A stretch of 64,000 nucleotides of DNA, taken from Novosphingobium sp. SG919 (GTDB taxonomy: Bacteria; Pseudomonadota; Alphaproteobacteria; Sphingomonadales; Sphingomonadaceae). The stretch is from contig NZ_JABCNG010000002.1 in NCBI RefSeq assembly GCF_012932495.1, forward strand, positions 664,730 to 728,729, given 5' to 3'. This document shows, piece by piece, positions 25,281 through 33,167 of this stretch (its first letter is position 1; each line of letters starts with the position of its first letter). The position numbers were made by a program, and so were the translations under genes. The notes below the pieces were generated by a model that saw only the letters and a program-made list of their open reading frames with translations, was not told where the DNA came from and did not search any database.

Positions 25281-25973
25281 ATGCATTGCCTGGTGGTGGA
25301 AGACGATCCGGTGATTGCGGCCCATGTCCTCAACGGGTTGCGTGGTGCCGGGCGATCGGCCGACCATGCGGCCACCGGGCAGGCGGCGCTCGATTGCATG
25401 GCGCGGGGCCGCTATGATGCGGTGGTGCTCGATCGCATGCTGCCCGATCTGGGCGGGCTCGAGGTGTTGCGCGCGCTGAACACACTGGGCGCGGCGGGCG
25501 AAGCGCGGCCCCCGGTGCTGGTGTTGAGCGCGCTGGGTTCGCTGGCCGACCGGATCGAGGGGCTGGAAGCGGGCGGCGACGATTACCTGGCCAAGCCCTT
25601 TGCCATGGAAGAACTGCTTGCCCGGCTCAACGCCATCACCCGCCGCCGCCCGGTCCAACCCGAAGGCGCGGGCCTGGCGGTAGGGCGCCTGGTGCTTGAT
25701 CCCTCGCGCCACTGCGCGGGGTTCGATGGGCGGCAGGCGCTGCTCAATCGCAAGCTCTATTCGCTTCTGGCGCACATGATGCGCCACGCCGACAAAGTGG
25801 TGACGCGCGACATGCTGCTAGAGCATGTCTGGGGCTATGCCTTTGCCCCCACGACCAACATCGTGGAAAGCAACATGAGCCGGCTGCGCACGCGATTGCT
25901 GGAACTGGACATCGACCCGATCGAAACGCAGCGCGGCCATGGCTATGTGCTGCGCAGCGGCCTGTGTGCCTGA
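25281..25973 (+). CDS. OmpR-family response regulator
   Basis: 230 residues. The receiver domain has the acidic pair EDD near residues 7-9, the phospho-acceptor Asp in VVLDRMLPD and the Lys in LAKPF. The C-terminal winged helix (TRDMLLEHVWGYAFAPTTNIVESNMSRLRTRL) is the OmpR/PhoB DNA-binding domain. The ATG at 25281 starts MHCLVVEDD. It is followed directly by its histidine kinase and heads a same-strand run of seven genes. Candidate targets carry GCAACATTGC upstream of its own start and upstream of the phosphatase gene. Confidence 0.95.
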   Translation: MHCLVVEDDPVIAAHVLNGLRGAGRSADHAATGQAALDCMARGRYDAVVLDRMLPDLGGLEVLRALNTLGAAGEARPPVLVLSALGSLADRIEGLEAGGDDYLAKPFAMEELLARLNAITRRRPVQPEGAGLAVGRLVLDPSRHCAGFDGRQALLNRKLYSLLAHMMRHADKVVTRDMLLEHVWGYAFAPTTNIVESNMSRLRTRLLELDIDPIETQRGHGYVLRSGLCA

Positions 25974-26010
25974 AGCCGCGCACGTGAAGGGCCGCCTTTT
26001 CCCCTCTGCC

Positions 26011-27360
26011 ATGGCGCGACTGGGCATTGCGCGCCCGGGCATCGGGCGCCTGGCGATCCAGTTCGGCACGCTGTTTGCCTTGGCCATGCTGGCAATGGGC
26101 CTGGTGGTCTTCCTGGTGGCGCAACAGCGTATTTCCCGCCGCATCGACGACGCGCTGGAATATCACAGCGCCAAGTATCTGGCGGCCGAGCACGGCCAGG
26201 TGGCCAGCAGTGCCGTAGTGGCCGGGCGGATCGAGGCGTGGCAACGACAAAAGGCCTTGAGCGAGCGCACTTATATCCTGTTCGCCCCCGATGGCCGGTT
26301 GATGGCCGGGCGCCTGCGCATTCCGCCACCGCCGCAAGGCTTTTCGCAAGTCCGCTATGTCAGCCGCGCGCATGTGGTGCACAAGGGACGGGCGCTCGCA
26401 ACGCGCCTGCCCGACGGCGCGCTGTTCGCCGTGGTGCAGCACAGCGAAGCGGCCGAAAGCCTGCAAGCCATGCTGCCCTGGATGGTGCTTGCGATCTTTG
26501 CCTGCGCGCTTTTGGCGGGGCTGGCGGTGACCACGCTGTTCGCCCGGCAGACCGCCTTGCGCCTGGCCGAGACGCAGGCCGCCGCCGACGCGATTGCCAG
26601 GGGCGATCTTTCCCGGCGCATTGCCACCGACCGGCTGGACGGCATGTTTGCCGAGCAGGCGGCCAGCCTCAACCGCATGCTCGATCGCATGGCGGAGCTG
26701 GTCAATGCGCAGCGCCAGTTTTCCAGCGCGCTGGCGCACGACTTGCGCACGCCGCTGGCCCGGCTGCGCGGGTTGCTCGCCGCTGCCCGGCCCGGTGACG
26801 AGGCGCAAAGCGATGGCCTGATCGAGCGGGCCGAGCGCGAATGCGCCTCGGTCATCGCGATTTTCGATGCCTTGCTGCGCCTGGCAGAACTTGAGTCCGG
26901 CCGCCATCCCACGGCGGTTGCGCCGCTGGACTTGGGGCATCTGGTGGCCGATGTGGCCGAAACGATGGAGCCCGTGCTGGCCGATCATGGCGGCACCTTG
27001 CGGCTTACCCGCCTGGACGATGCCGTGGTGCGGGCCGATGCCGGCCTGGTCAACCAGTTGCTGGTCAACCTGCTGGAAAACGTGGCCACGCACACGCCAC
27101 CGGGCACCACCGCCACCCTGCGGGTGGAGCGCGCGGACACCGGCGCCGTGGTGATCCTGGCCGACGATGGCCCGGGCCTGGGGGCGGCCGATCGCAGCCG
27201 CGTGGTGCGCCCGTTCGAACGCGGGGCGGAAAGCGCCGGGCGGCGCGGCAGCGGCCTTGGCCTGTCGATCGCCCAGGCAATCCTGCGCTTTCACGGCGGC
27301 ACTCTGGCGCTGGCCGACAATGCGCCGGGGCTGGAAGTGCGGATGACCTTCCCCGGTTGA
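26011..27360 (+). CDS. sensor histidine kinase
   Basis: 449 residues from the ATG at 26011; GTG codons at 25966 and 25984 are alternatives that would overlap or abut the response regulator. The protein has a first membrane span (about residues 14-37), a short periplasmic sensor region of about 110 residues, a second span (MVLAIFACALLAGLAVTTLFA), HAMP, a HisKA box SALAHDLRTPLARL with the phospho-His, then HATPase motifs NQLLVNLLENVATH, DDGPGLG and GSGLGLSIAQ. It is the cognate kinase of the preceding regulator. The small periplasmic domain could sense phosphate esters, metal or envelope stress given its neighbours. Confidence 0.93.
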   Translation: MARLGIARPGIGRLAIQFGTLFALAMLAMGLVVFLVAQQRISRRIDDALEYHSAKYLAAEHGQVASSAVVAGRIEAWQRQKALSERTYILFAPDGRLMAGRLRIPPPPQGFSQVRYVSRAHVVHKGRALATRLPDGALFAVVQHSEAAESLQAMLPWMVLAIFACALLAGLAVTTLFARQTALRLAETQAAADAIARGDLSRRIATDRLDGMFAEQAASLNRMLDRMAELVNAQRQFSSALAHDLRTPLARLRGLLAAARPGDEAQSDGLIERAERECASVIAIFDALLRLAELESGRHPTAVAPLDLGHLVADVAETMEPVLADHGGTLRLTRLDDAVVRADAGLVNQLLVNLLENVATHTPPGTTATLRVERADTGAVVILADDGPGLGAADRSRVVRPFERGAESAGRRGSGLGLSIAQAILRFHGGTLALADNAPGLEVRMTFPG

Positions 27361-27376
27361 AAGGCCGCAACGGGTT

Positions 27377-27402
27377 CCAACATTCTCAATTTGCAATGTT
27401 GC
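27377..27402. promoter_or_regulatory. inverted repeat upstream of PAP2 phosphatase, candidate response-regulator site
   Basis: CAACATT and AATGTTG form 7-bp arms around a 10-bp spacer, and the right arm sits in GCAATGTTGC (27393-27402), the exact complement of GCAACATTGC at 25235-25244 upstream of the response regulator. It is about 110 bp before the phosphatase start. Confidence 0.45.
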
Positions 27403-27510
27403 GGGGAATCGCGGCTGGGCCCCCGGGCTTGTCGCACAACTGTCATGCCCGCTGCCTAGCGGGACGGCAGGCGCAAGGGGATGGCCCCGGCGCCCATGGG
27501 GTTTCACACG

Positions 27511-28209
27511 ATGCGAATGTTCCGGTCCGCGGCCGCGCTGGCGGCTGCCTGCCTGGCCGTGCCCGCTGCCGATGCAGCCGATGCGCCCGATCCGGCGCCG
27601 CGCTGGCTTTCGGCACAGGTCTTTGCGCCCACCCACGCCTTTGCCCCGCCGCCCGCACCTGGTTCGGTGGAGGAGCGGCTCGATCTCGATCGCCTGCGCG
27701 CGCTGATTGCCGCCACACCGCCGGCGCGGCGCGAACAGGCCGATTGGGACGGCAAGCACGAGGAACCGGCGATCTTCGACCAGGCGCTGGGCCAGGACCT
27801 GGCCAAGCTGCCCCACACCATGGCGCTGTTGACGCTGGTGCAGGATGAGGTGGAACGCGTGGTCGCGCAGGCCAAGCACCATTTCCGTCGCGCGCGGCCG
27901 TTCATGGTCGATCCTGCCTTGCCCCACTGCGGCAAGGGTGAAAACGCGCTGAAAGCCTATCCCAGCGGGCACGCGGCGTTCGCCTGGGCCACGGCCTGGA
28001 CCCTGGCGCAATTGACCCCGGACCATGCTGCCGCGGTGATGGCCCGCGCGCAGGATTATGGCCTGAGCCGCGAAATTTGCGGCGTCCACTATGCCAGCGA
28101 CGTGGAAGCCAGCCACGGCATGGCCACCGCCGCTGCCCAAGCCCTGCTTACCGATCCGCGCCTGGCCGCCATGGTCGCTGCCGCGCGCGCCGAATGGCCC
28201 CGGCCGTAA
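27511..28209 (+). CDS. periplasmic PAP2-family (class A) acid phosphatase
   Basis: 232 residues from the ATG at 27511 with a signal peptide ending near AADAADA. The three-part PAP2/vanadium-haloperoxidase signature is complete: K122-HHFRRARP130 (KxxxxxxRP), PSGH at 151-154 and S186-REICGVHYASD197 (SRxxxxxHxxxD). The size and motif spacing match non-specific class A acid phosphatases (PhoN-like), which release phosphate from organic phosphomonoesters in the periplasm. It lies between a two-component system and a TBDR; the TBDR starts 31 bp after its stop. The arrangement suggests a phosphate-ester scavenging unit. Confidence 0.93.
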   Translation: MRMFRSAAALAAACLAVPAADAADAPDPAPRWLSAQVFAPTHAFAPPPAPGSVEERLDLDRLRALIAATPPARREQADWDGKHEEPAIFDQALGQDLAKLPHTMALLTLVQDEVERVVAQAKHHFRRARPFMVDPALPHCGKGENALKAYPSGHAAFAWATAWTLAQLTPDHAAAVMARAQDYGLSREICGVHYASDVEASHGMATAAAQALLTDPRLAAMVAAARAEWPRP

Positions 28210-28240
28210 ACCCTTTCCCCGCGTCCCAAGAGGAAACATC

Positions 28241-30616
28241 ATGACCAAGCAACCCTTCCGCGCCGCGTTGCTCGCCGCGTCCAGCCTGCTGGCGACGACC
28301 GCCCATGCCGCCGATGCTGCGGCTGCCAGCGCCTCTGCCGATCCGCAATCGACCACCGCCTACCAGGCCGGCCAGGCCAATGACGCGCAGTCGCTGACCT
28401 CGTCCGACATCCTCGTGATTGGCAGCCGCGCCGCCGAAGTGGCGCCGATCGCCGCCTCGCTCACCACCACGCAGCCCCAGGCCGCGGTGAGCCGCGAATT
28501 CATCGACAACGCCAACGCCGCGTCCGATTTCAACCAGTTGATCGCGATCACGCCCAGCGTTTCGATTTCGGGCAACAACAACGGCACCGGCTTTACCGAA
28601 AGCAAGGCCACGATCCGCGGCTTCCAGGATGGCGATTACAACGTCACCTATGACTCGATCCCCTTTGCCGACACCAACAACCCCACGCACCATTCCACCG
28701 CGTTCTTCCCCACCACCACGATCGAGACGGTGGTGGTCGATCGTGGGCCGGGCAACGCCAGCCAGCTGGGCCAGGCAACCTATGGCGGCAACATCAACAT
28801 GTATTCCCGCGCCGCCAGGGACGAGATGGGCGGCCAGGTCCAGGGGCTTCTGGGCAACTGGAACACCTTCATCGGCCGCGCCGAATTCCAGAGCGGCAAG
28901 ATCGACAAGCTGGGCGGCGCCAAGTTCGTGCTGGCCGGGCAGTTCCTGCGCTCCGACGGGGCGCTGACCAATTCGCCGGTCAATTCCAAGAACCTGTTTG
29001 CCAAGGCGGTGATCCCCATCGGCAGCGCGCATACGCTGACGCTGCTGAGCACGTGGAACCGCAACTTCTATTACCAGTCGGATTCGCAGAAGGGCGCCAC
29101 TTGCGGCACCGGCGGTACGGCGCTGGCTGCCGGCACGCAGCTGACGGCCGACAACTGCACGGCCGCCTCGCAGATCGGTACCTATGGCCTGAACTATGGC
29201 CTGGGCAGCGATCCGACCAAGCAGGACTACTGGAAGTACAACCGCACCGACAAGACCACGGACTTTTCGTATATCCGCCTGCAGAGCAAGCTGGCGCCCG
29301 GCCTGTCGATGGACAACCGCGCCTATATGTACGGCTATACCAACAACACGCTTTCGGGCACGACCGGCACGGTGGTGACCGGCTTTACCGGCGCGGGCAC
29401 GACGGCTTCGCCCTACAAGGCGGTAAGCGCGCCGGCCGATGTGCTGGGCTACTACAAGCTCAACAAGTATCGCGTGCTGGGCTATATCGGCCAGCTCAAC
29501 TACGATTTCTCGCTCGGCAAGATCCGCGTGGGCGGCTGGTATGAATATGCCGATACCGATCGCGCCCGGCTCGATCTGGACCGCACCACCGGGCTGCCTT
29601 CCTACAACGAAAAGTTTGCGCCGGTGACCGCAACGGCCACTCTGCCCAGCGTGGCGCTCGCCAACGTCAACTACCTGCAATATTCGAAGTGGAACCAGTA
29701 CCAGCTCTTTGCCGAGTTCGAGTTCCACCCGATCGAAGCGCTGGCGATTACGCCGGGCGTGAAATACGTGCATTTCAACCGCGCGATCAGTGGCCCGGTC
29801 AACCAGAAGAGCCGCACCCCGATCGACACCGAGGCGACCTGGAGCAAGACGCTGCCGTTTGCCACGATCAACTGGCAGGCGACGAGCAACTGGGCGTTCT
29901 ACGGCCAATATGCCCAGGGCATGTACGTCCCCGACCTGTCCAGCTTCTACACCAGCAGCGGCACGGCCAACGACCAGGCGGTGCAGCAGCAGAACCTCTC
30001 AAAGCTGCAACCGCAGACCTCCACCAACTATCAGGTGGGCACGGTGTGGCACGGCAGCCATGTGTCGGTGGACGTCGATGGCTATATCATCGACGTGAAC
30101 AACAAGATCGCCAGCGACACGTCGACCGGGGCGCCGGCCAATGCCTTGGTCAACATTGGCCAGGTCCGCTACAAGGGCGTGGAAGGGCAAGTGAGCCTGA
30201 TGCCCGTTGCGGGGCTGACGCTGTTTGCCAACGCATCCTACAACTATGCCCATTCGGTGACGACCGGCGCGCAGATTGCCAACGCACCGTTCTCCACCGC
30301 TGCGGTGGGCGCGTTCTACAACCGCAATGGCACGCGGGTTTCGTTCAACCAGAAGTTTACCGGCCCGCAATACGCCACCGATGCCACGGTCGGCGCCACC
30401 GGCCCGCGCAGCTACCGCATGGCACCCTACAGCGTGGGCGAATTCGCGATCAGCCAGATGATCGCCGAACGCTTCCGCATCGGGGCGACCGTCTCCAACG
30501 TGTTCAACAGCCGCGCGATCACGTCGATCTCCAACGGCAAGACCTATGGCGTGGATGACCAGTTCCAATTCCTGGCACCGCGCTCTTTCATGGTTGACGC
30601 ACGCATCACGTTCTGA
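28241..30616 (+). CDS. TonB-dependent outer-membrane receptor
   Basis: 791 residues from the ATG at 28241, with AAGAGGAAAC upstream and a signal peptide TKQPFRAALLAASSLLATTAHAA. The plug (TVVVDRGPGNASQLGQATYGGNINMYS) and a long barrel ending APRSFMVDARITF are present. The N-terminal spacer is longer than usual before the plug. It follows the PAP2 phosphatase by 31 bp. Its likely role is uptake of the phosphatase substrate, or of a compound liberated by it; the ligand is unknown. Confidence 0.92.
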   Translation: MTKQPFRAALLAASSLLATTAHAADAAAASASADPQSTTAYQAGQANDAQSLTSSDILVIGSRAAEVAPIAASLTTTQPQAAVSREFIDNANAASDFNQLIAITPSVSISGNNNGTGFTESKATIRGFQDGDYNVTYDSIPFADTNNPTHHSTAFFPTTTIETVVVDRGPGNASQLGQATYGGNINMYSRAARDEMGGQVQGLLGNWNTFIGRAEFQSGKIDKLGGAKFVLAGQFLRSDGALTNSPVNSKNLFAKAVIPIGSAHTLTLLSTWNRNFYYQSDSQKGATCGTGGTALAAGTQLTADNCTAASQIGTYGLNYGLGSDPTKQDYWKYNRTDKTTDFSYIRLQSKLAPGLSMDNRAYMYGYTNNTLSGTTGTVVTGFTGAGTTASPYKAVSAPADVLGYYKLNKYRVLGYIGQLNYDFSLGKIRVGGWYEYADTDRARLDLDRTTGLPSYNEKFAPVTATATLPSVALANVNYLQYSKWNQYQLFAEFEFHPIEALAITPGVKYVHFNRAISGPVNQKSRTPIDTEATWSKTLPFATINWQATSNWAFYGQYAQGMYVPDLSSFYTSSGTANDQAVQQQNLSKLQPQTSTNYQVGTVWHGSHVSVDVDGYIIDVNNKIASDTSTGAPANALVNIGQVRYKGVEGQVSLMPVAGLTLFANASYNYAHSVTTGAQIANAPFSTAAVGAFYNRNGTRVSFNQKFTGPQYATDATVGATGPRSYRMAPYSVGEFAISQMIAERFRIGATVSNVFNSRAITSISNGKTYGVDDQFQFLAPRSFMVDARITF

Positions 30617-30629
30617 TGCGATGCGCATG

Positions 30630-30681
30630 GCAGGGGGCCGTTTCGAGGGATGAAGGGACGCATCGCGGGGTGGCCCCCTGC
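30630..30681 (+). terminator. inverted repeat after TonB receptor, terminator/attenuator candidate
   Basis: Perfect 10-bp arms GCAGGGGGCC (30630-30639) and GGCCCCCTGC (30672-30681) separated by 32 bp, just after the TBDR stop. There is no T-tract, so it may be a transcript-stabilising or partially terminating hairpin separating the phosphatase-TBDR genes from the efflux genes. Confidence 0.45.
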
Positions 30682-30753
30682 ACACAACATTGCACAATGC
30701 TCACTTTCCTTGCGCCCCGGCGCGGGTTACCCCGCAAGGCAGGGGGGAATGCA

Positions 30754-32175
30754 GTGAGCCGCTTTTTCTGGCGCAGGATGGCAATGGCCGGCGGGCTTTG
30801 CGCGCAGGCTGCCTGTGTGCTGACAGCCTGCGCGCCGGTGCCGCCCGTACCGGCCGATCTGCCCGCGCGCAGCCAGGCCCGGGTGGCAGCCCCGCTTGAC
30901 CTGGCCGCCGTGCGGCGCATTGCCGTGGCGGTTGCGCCCGGCGCACCGACGGCGTCCGACGGGCTCGATCGTCTGTCGCTGTTCGCAGCGATCCTGGCAC
31001 AAGACCCGCGCGTGGCGCAGGCGCGGGCGGCCGTGGCCTCTGCCAAGGCAGACGCGCGTGCCGCGCGCAAGGTGGCAGCGCCCACATTCACGCTGTCGAG
31101 TGAATATGCCAACGATCCGTCCACCTCTTCGCCCTGGTTGCTGGGCGCAGGTGCCAATCTGCCACTCGATTTCGGCGGTCGGAAAGGGGCGCGACTGGCC
31201 AAGGCGGACCTCGCGATATTGATGGCGCGGCAGGACCTGGCCGAAACCGTGTGGGCCGAACGCGTGGCGCTGCATCGCGGACTGATCGATGCCATGGCCG
31301 GGGCCGAACAGGCGCGCCTGGGCACCATCATCGTGGCCCTGCGCGACCGGCAATTCGCCGTTCTGGAAAACCGGGCGCGGCAAGGGGAAATCGCCTCGCT
31401 CGATCTCTATCCCTATCGGGCCGCGCGCGCCGCTGCCGCCCGCGCCCTTGCCGATGCCCAGGCGCGCGCGCAAGGTGGACGCGCGGCGGTGGCGGGCATC
31501 TTGGGCGTGCCGGTGCAGGCGCTGGCCGGCCAGGCGCTGATCTGGCCCGATTTCGCCAGCCCCATGGCCGCTGTGCCCGATCTGCTGGCGGGCGAGCGGG
31601 CGCGATCGATTGCCGCGCGCGCCGATGTGTTGCGCGCGCTGGCCGCCTATGACCAGGCCGAAGCCGATCTGCGCGCCCAGGTGGCACAGCGCATGCCGGC
31701 CTTGAGCCTGGGGCCGGGTTATACCTGGGAGCGCGGCTTGGTGAAGCTACCCTTTGCGCTCAACCTTTCGTTGCCGGCCTGGGATGGCAACCGCGCCGGG
31801 ATCGCCGCGGCAGAAACGCACCGCGCGCAAGCGGGCGCCACGCTGGAATCGGCACTGGCCAACGCGCAAGCCGCGATCGAGGCCGCCCAGACCGAGCGCG
31901 CTGCGGCCCTGGCCGCGCTGGCCCGGGTGAGGGCCGAGGAACTGCCCGCCACCACGCGTGCAGCGACCAAGGCCGATTTACAGTTGAAGCAAGGCGCGAT
32001 CGGCATGGCCGATTGGGCGGCCGCCCAGATCGCCGCTGCCGAAGCGCAACTGGCGCAAGTGGACGCCCTGGTGCGCGTGCGCAGCGCCGATCTCGCCCTG
32101 GAAGATGCGCTGCGGCGCCCGTTGGATGGACCCGAAACCGTGATCGACCCTGCATTGGTGCAACCATGGCTCTAG
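30754..32175 (+). CDS. outer-membrane efflux lipoprotein (TolC/OEP family)
   Basis: 473 residues from GTG 30754, preceded by AGGGGGG. The N-terminus (SRFFWRRMAMAGGLCAQAACVLTAC) has a lipobox LTAC. The mature protein has two OEP-type repeats with long coiled-coil helices, alanine-rich (e.g. ESALANAQAAIEAAQTERAAALAAL). Such proteins form the trimeric outer-membrane channel of tripartite efflux pumps. The next gene starts inside its last codons. It is the first gene of an OMF-MFP-RND set; substrate is likely metal ion or small toxic compound by the RND class. Confidence 0.88.
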   Translation: MSRFFWRRMAMAGGLCAQAACVLTACAPVPPVPADLPARSQARVAAPLDLAAVRRIAVAVAPGAPTASDGLDRLSLFAAILAQDPRVAQARAAVASAKADARAARKVAAPTFTLSSEYANDPSTSSPWLLGAGANLPLDFGGRKGARLAKADLAILMARQDLAETVWAERVALHRGLIDAMAGAEQARLGTIIVALRDRQFAVLENRARQGEIASLDLYPYRAARAAAARALADAQARAQGGRAAVAGILGVPVQALAGQALIWPDFASPMAAVPDLLAGERARSIAARADVLRALAAYDQAEADLRAQVAQRMPALSLGPGYTWERGLVKLPFALNLSLPAWDGNRAGIAAAETHRAQAGATLESALANAQAAIEAAQTERAAALAALARVRAEELPATTRAATKADLQLKQGAIGMADWAAAQIAAAEAQLAQVDALVRVRSADLALEDALRRPLDGPETVIDPALVQPWL

Positions 32176-33167
32176 GCCGCTGGACCGCGTGTGCTGCGCT
32201 GTTGCTGGCGGGGGGCGCCGTGGGCGCGTTGGTTCACGCTGGCCTGGCCGGCCATGCCACGCCCGATGCCGATGAAGCCGCGGCGCAAGCCACGCCCGCG
32301 ACCAGCGACGCGACTGGCTTGCTGGTCGATCCCGCCACCCAAACGCGCGCCGGGATCGCCACGGCGCAACTTGTGGCCGCTGCCCAAGCGCAAGGGGAAA
32401 CCGGCTATGCCCGCGCGCTCGATGCCGGGCCGCTGGCGGCGATCGGCGCGGAAATCGAAAGTGCGCGCGCTGCGGCCGATGCTTCGGCCAGCGAAGCCGC
32501 GCGCCTGGCCGCGCTGGCCGGGGCAGATGCAGGCGCCGCGCAACGCGAAGTGGAAAGCGCGCGGGCCCAGGCACGCGCCGATGCCGCCCGGCGCGATCTG
32601 GCCTGCCAGCGCGTGACCTTCGAATTTGGCGCGGGATTGGCGCAACTGGGCTGCGCCGCGGTAGAAAGCCTGGCCCGGCGCGCGGCGGCGGGACAAGTGG
32701 CGATCCTGCGGCTCGACTTTCCGGGCGGCGCGCCACAGGCCGGCGCTGCCGTGCAAGTGGACCTCGCGCCCGGTAGCGCGCAAGTGCGCGTACTGGGGCC
32801 GGCGGCGGCGGGCGACACGCAGTTGCAAAGTGGCGGCGCGCTGGCGCTGCTGACCGGGCCGCAGGCCGCGCGGGTGGGTGTCGGGCGCATCCTGGCCGCC
32901 AGCACCGCGCAGGCCGGGCCGGTGCGCGCCGGCGTCATGGTGCCGCGCAGCGCCATCGTGCGCGCCGATGCCGGGCTTTTCGTGTGGCGGGCAGGCGCGC
33001 AAAACCGTTTTGAACGCGTGCCGTTGGAGGATGGCAAAGCCGGGCCGCAGGGCTGGTTCGTGCCATCGGGCAAGCTGGAGCCGGGCGATCGCGTGGTGGT
33101 TTCCGGCGCGGGCACGCTGCTGGGCCTTGACCATGCCGCCCCCGCGCCAGCCACCGGGGACGAGTAA
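32166..33167 (+). CDS. RND efflux periplasmic adaptor (membrane fusion protein), atypical and short
   Basis: 333 residues from the ATG at 32166, overlapping the OMF gene by 10 bp. An N-terminal membrane anchor (ACAALLLAGGAVGALVHAGLAG) is followed by an Ala/Arg-rich coiled coil (about residues 95-145) and a beta-barrel/membrane-proximal region (GVMVPRSAIVRADAGLFVWRAG, typical of CusB/CzcB-like adaptors). The usual lipoyl half-motifs flanking the coiled coil are hard to see, so the family call rests on context and the C-terminal part. Its TAA overlaps the RND start as TAATG. Confidence 0.8.
   Translation: MALGRWTACAALLLAGGAVGALVHAGLAGHATPDADEAAAQATPATSDATGLLVDPATQTRAGIATAQLVAAAQAQGETGYARALDAGPLAAIGAEIESARAAADASASEAARLAALAGADAGAAQREVESARAQARADAARRDLACQRVTFEFGAGLAQLGCAAVESLARRAAAGQVAILRLDFPGGAPQAGAAVQVDLAPGSAQVRVLGPAAAGDTQLQSGGALALLTGPQAARVGVGRILAASTAQAGPVRAGVMVPRSAIVRADAGLFVWRAGAQNRFERVPLEDGKAGPQGWFVPSGKLEPGDRVVVSGAGTLLGLDHAAPAPATGDE

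Noticed and set aside
25744..28356. Long antisense frame across the two-component and phosphatase genes
   Set aside because: Shadow of four sense genes; no motif or start signal.
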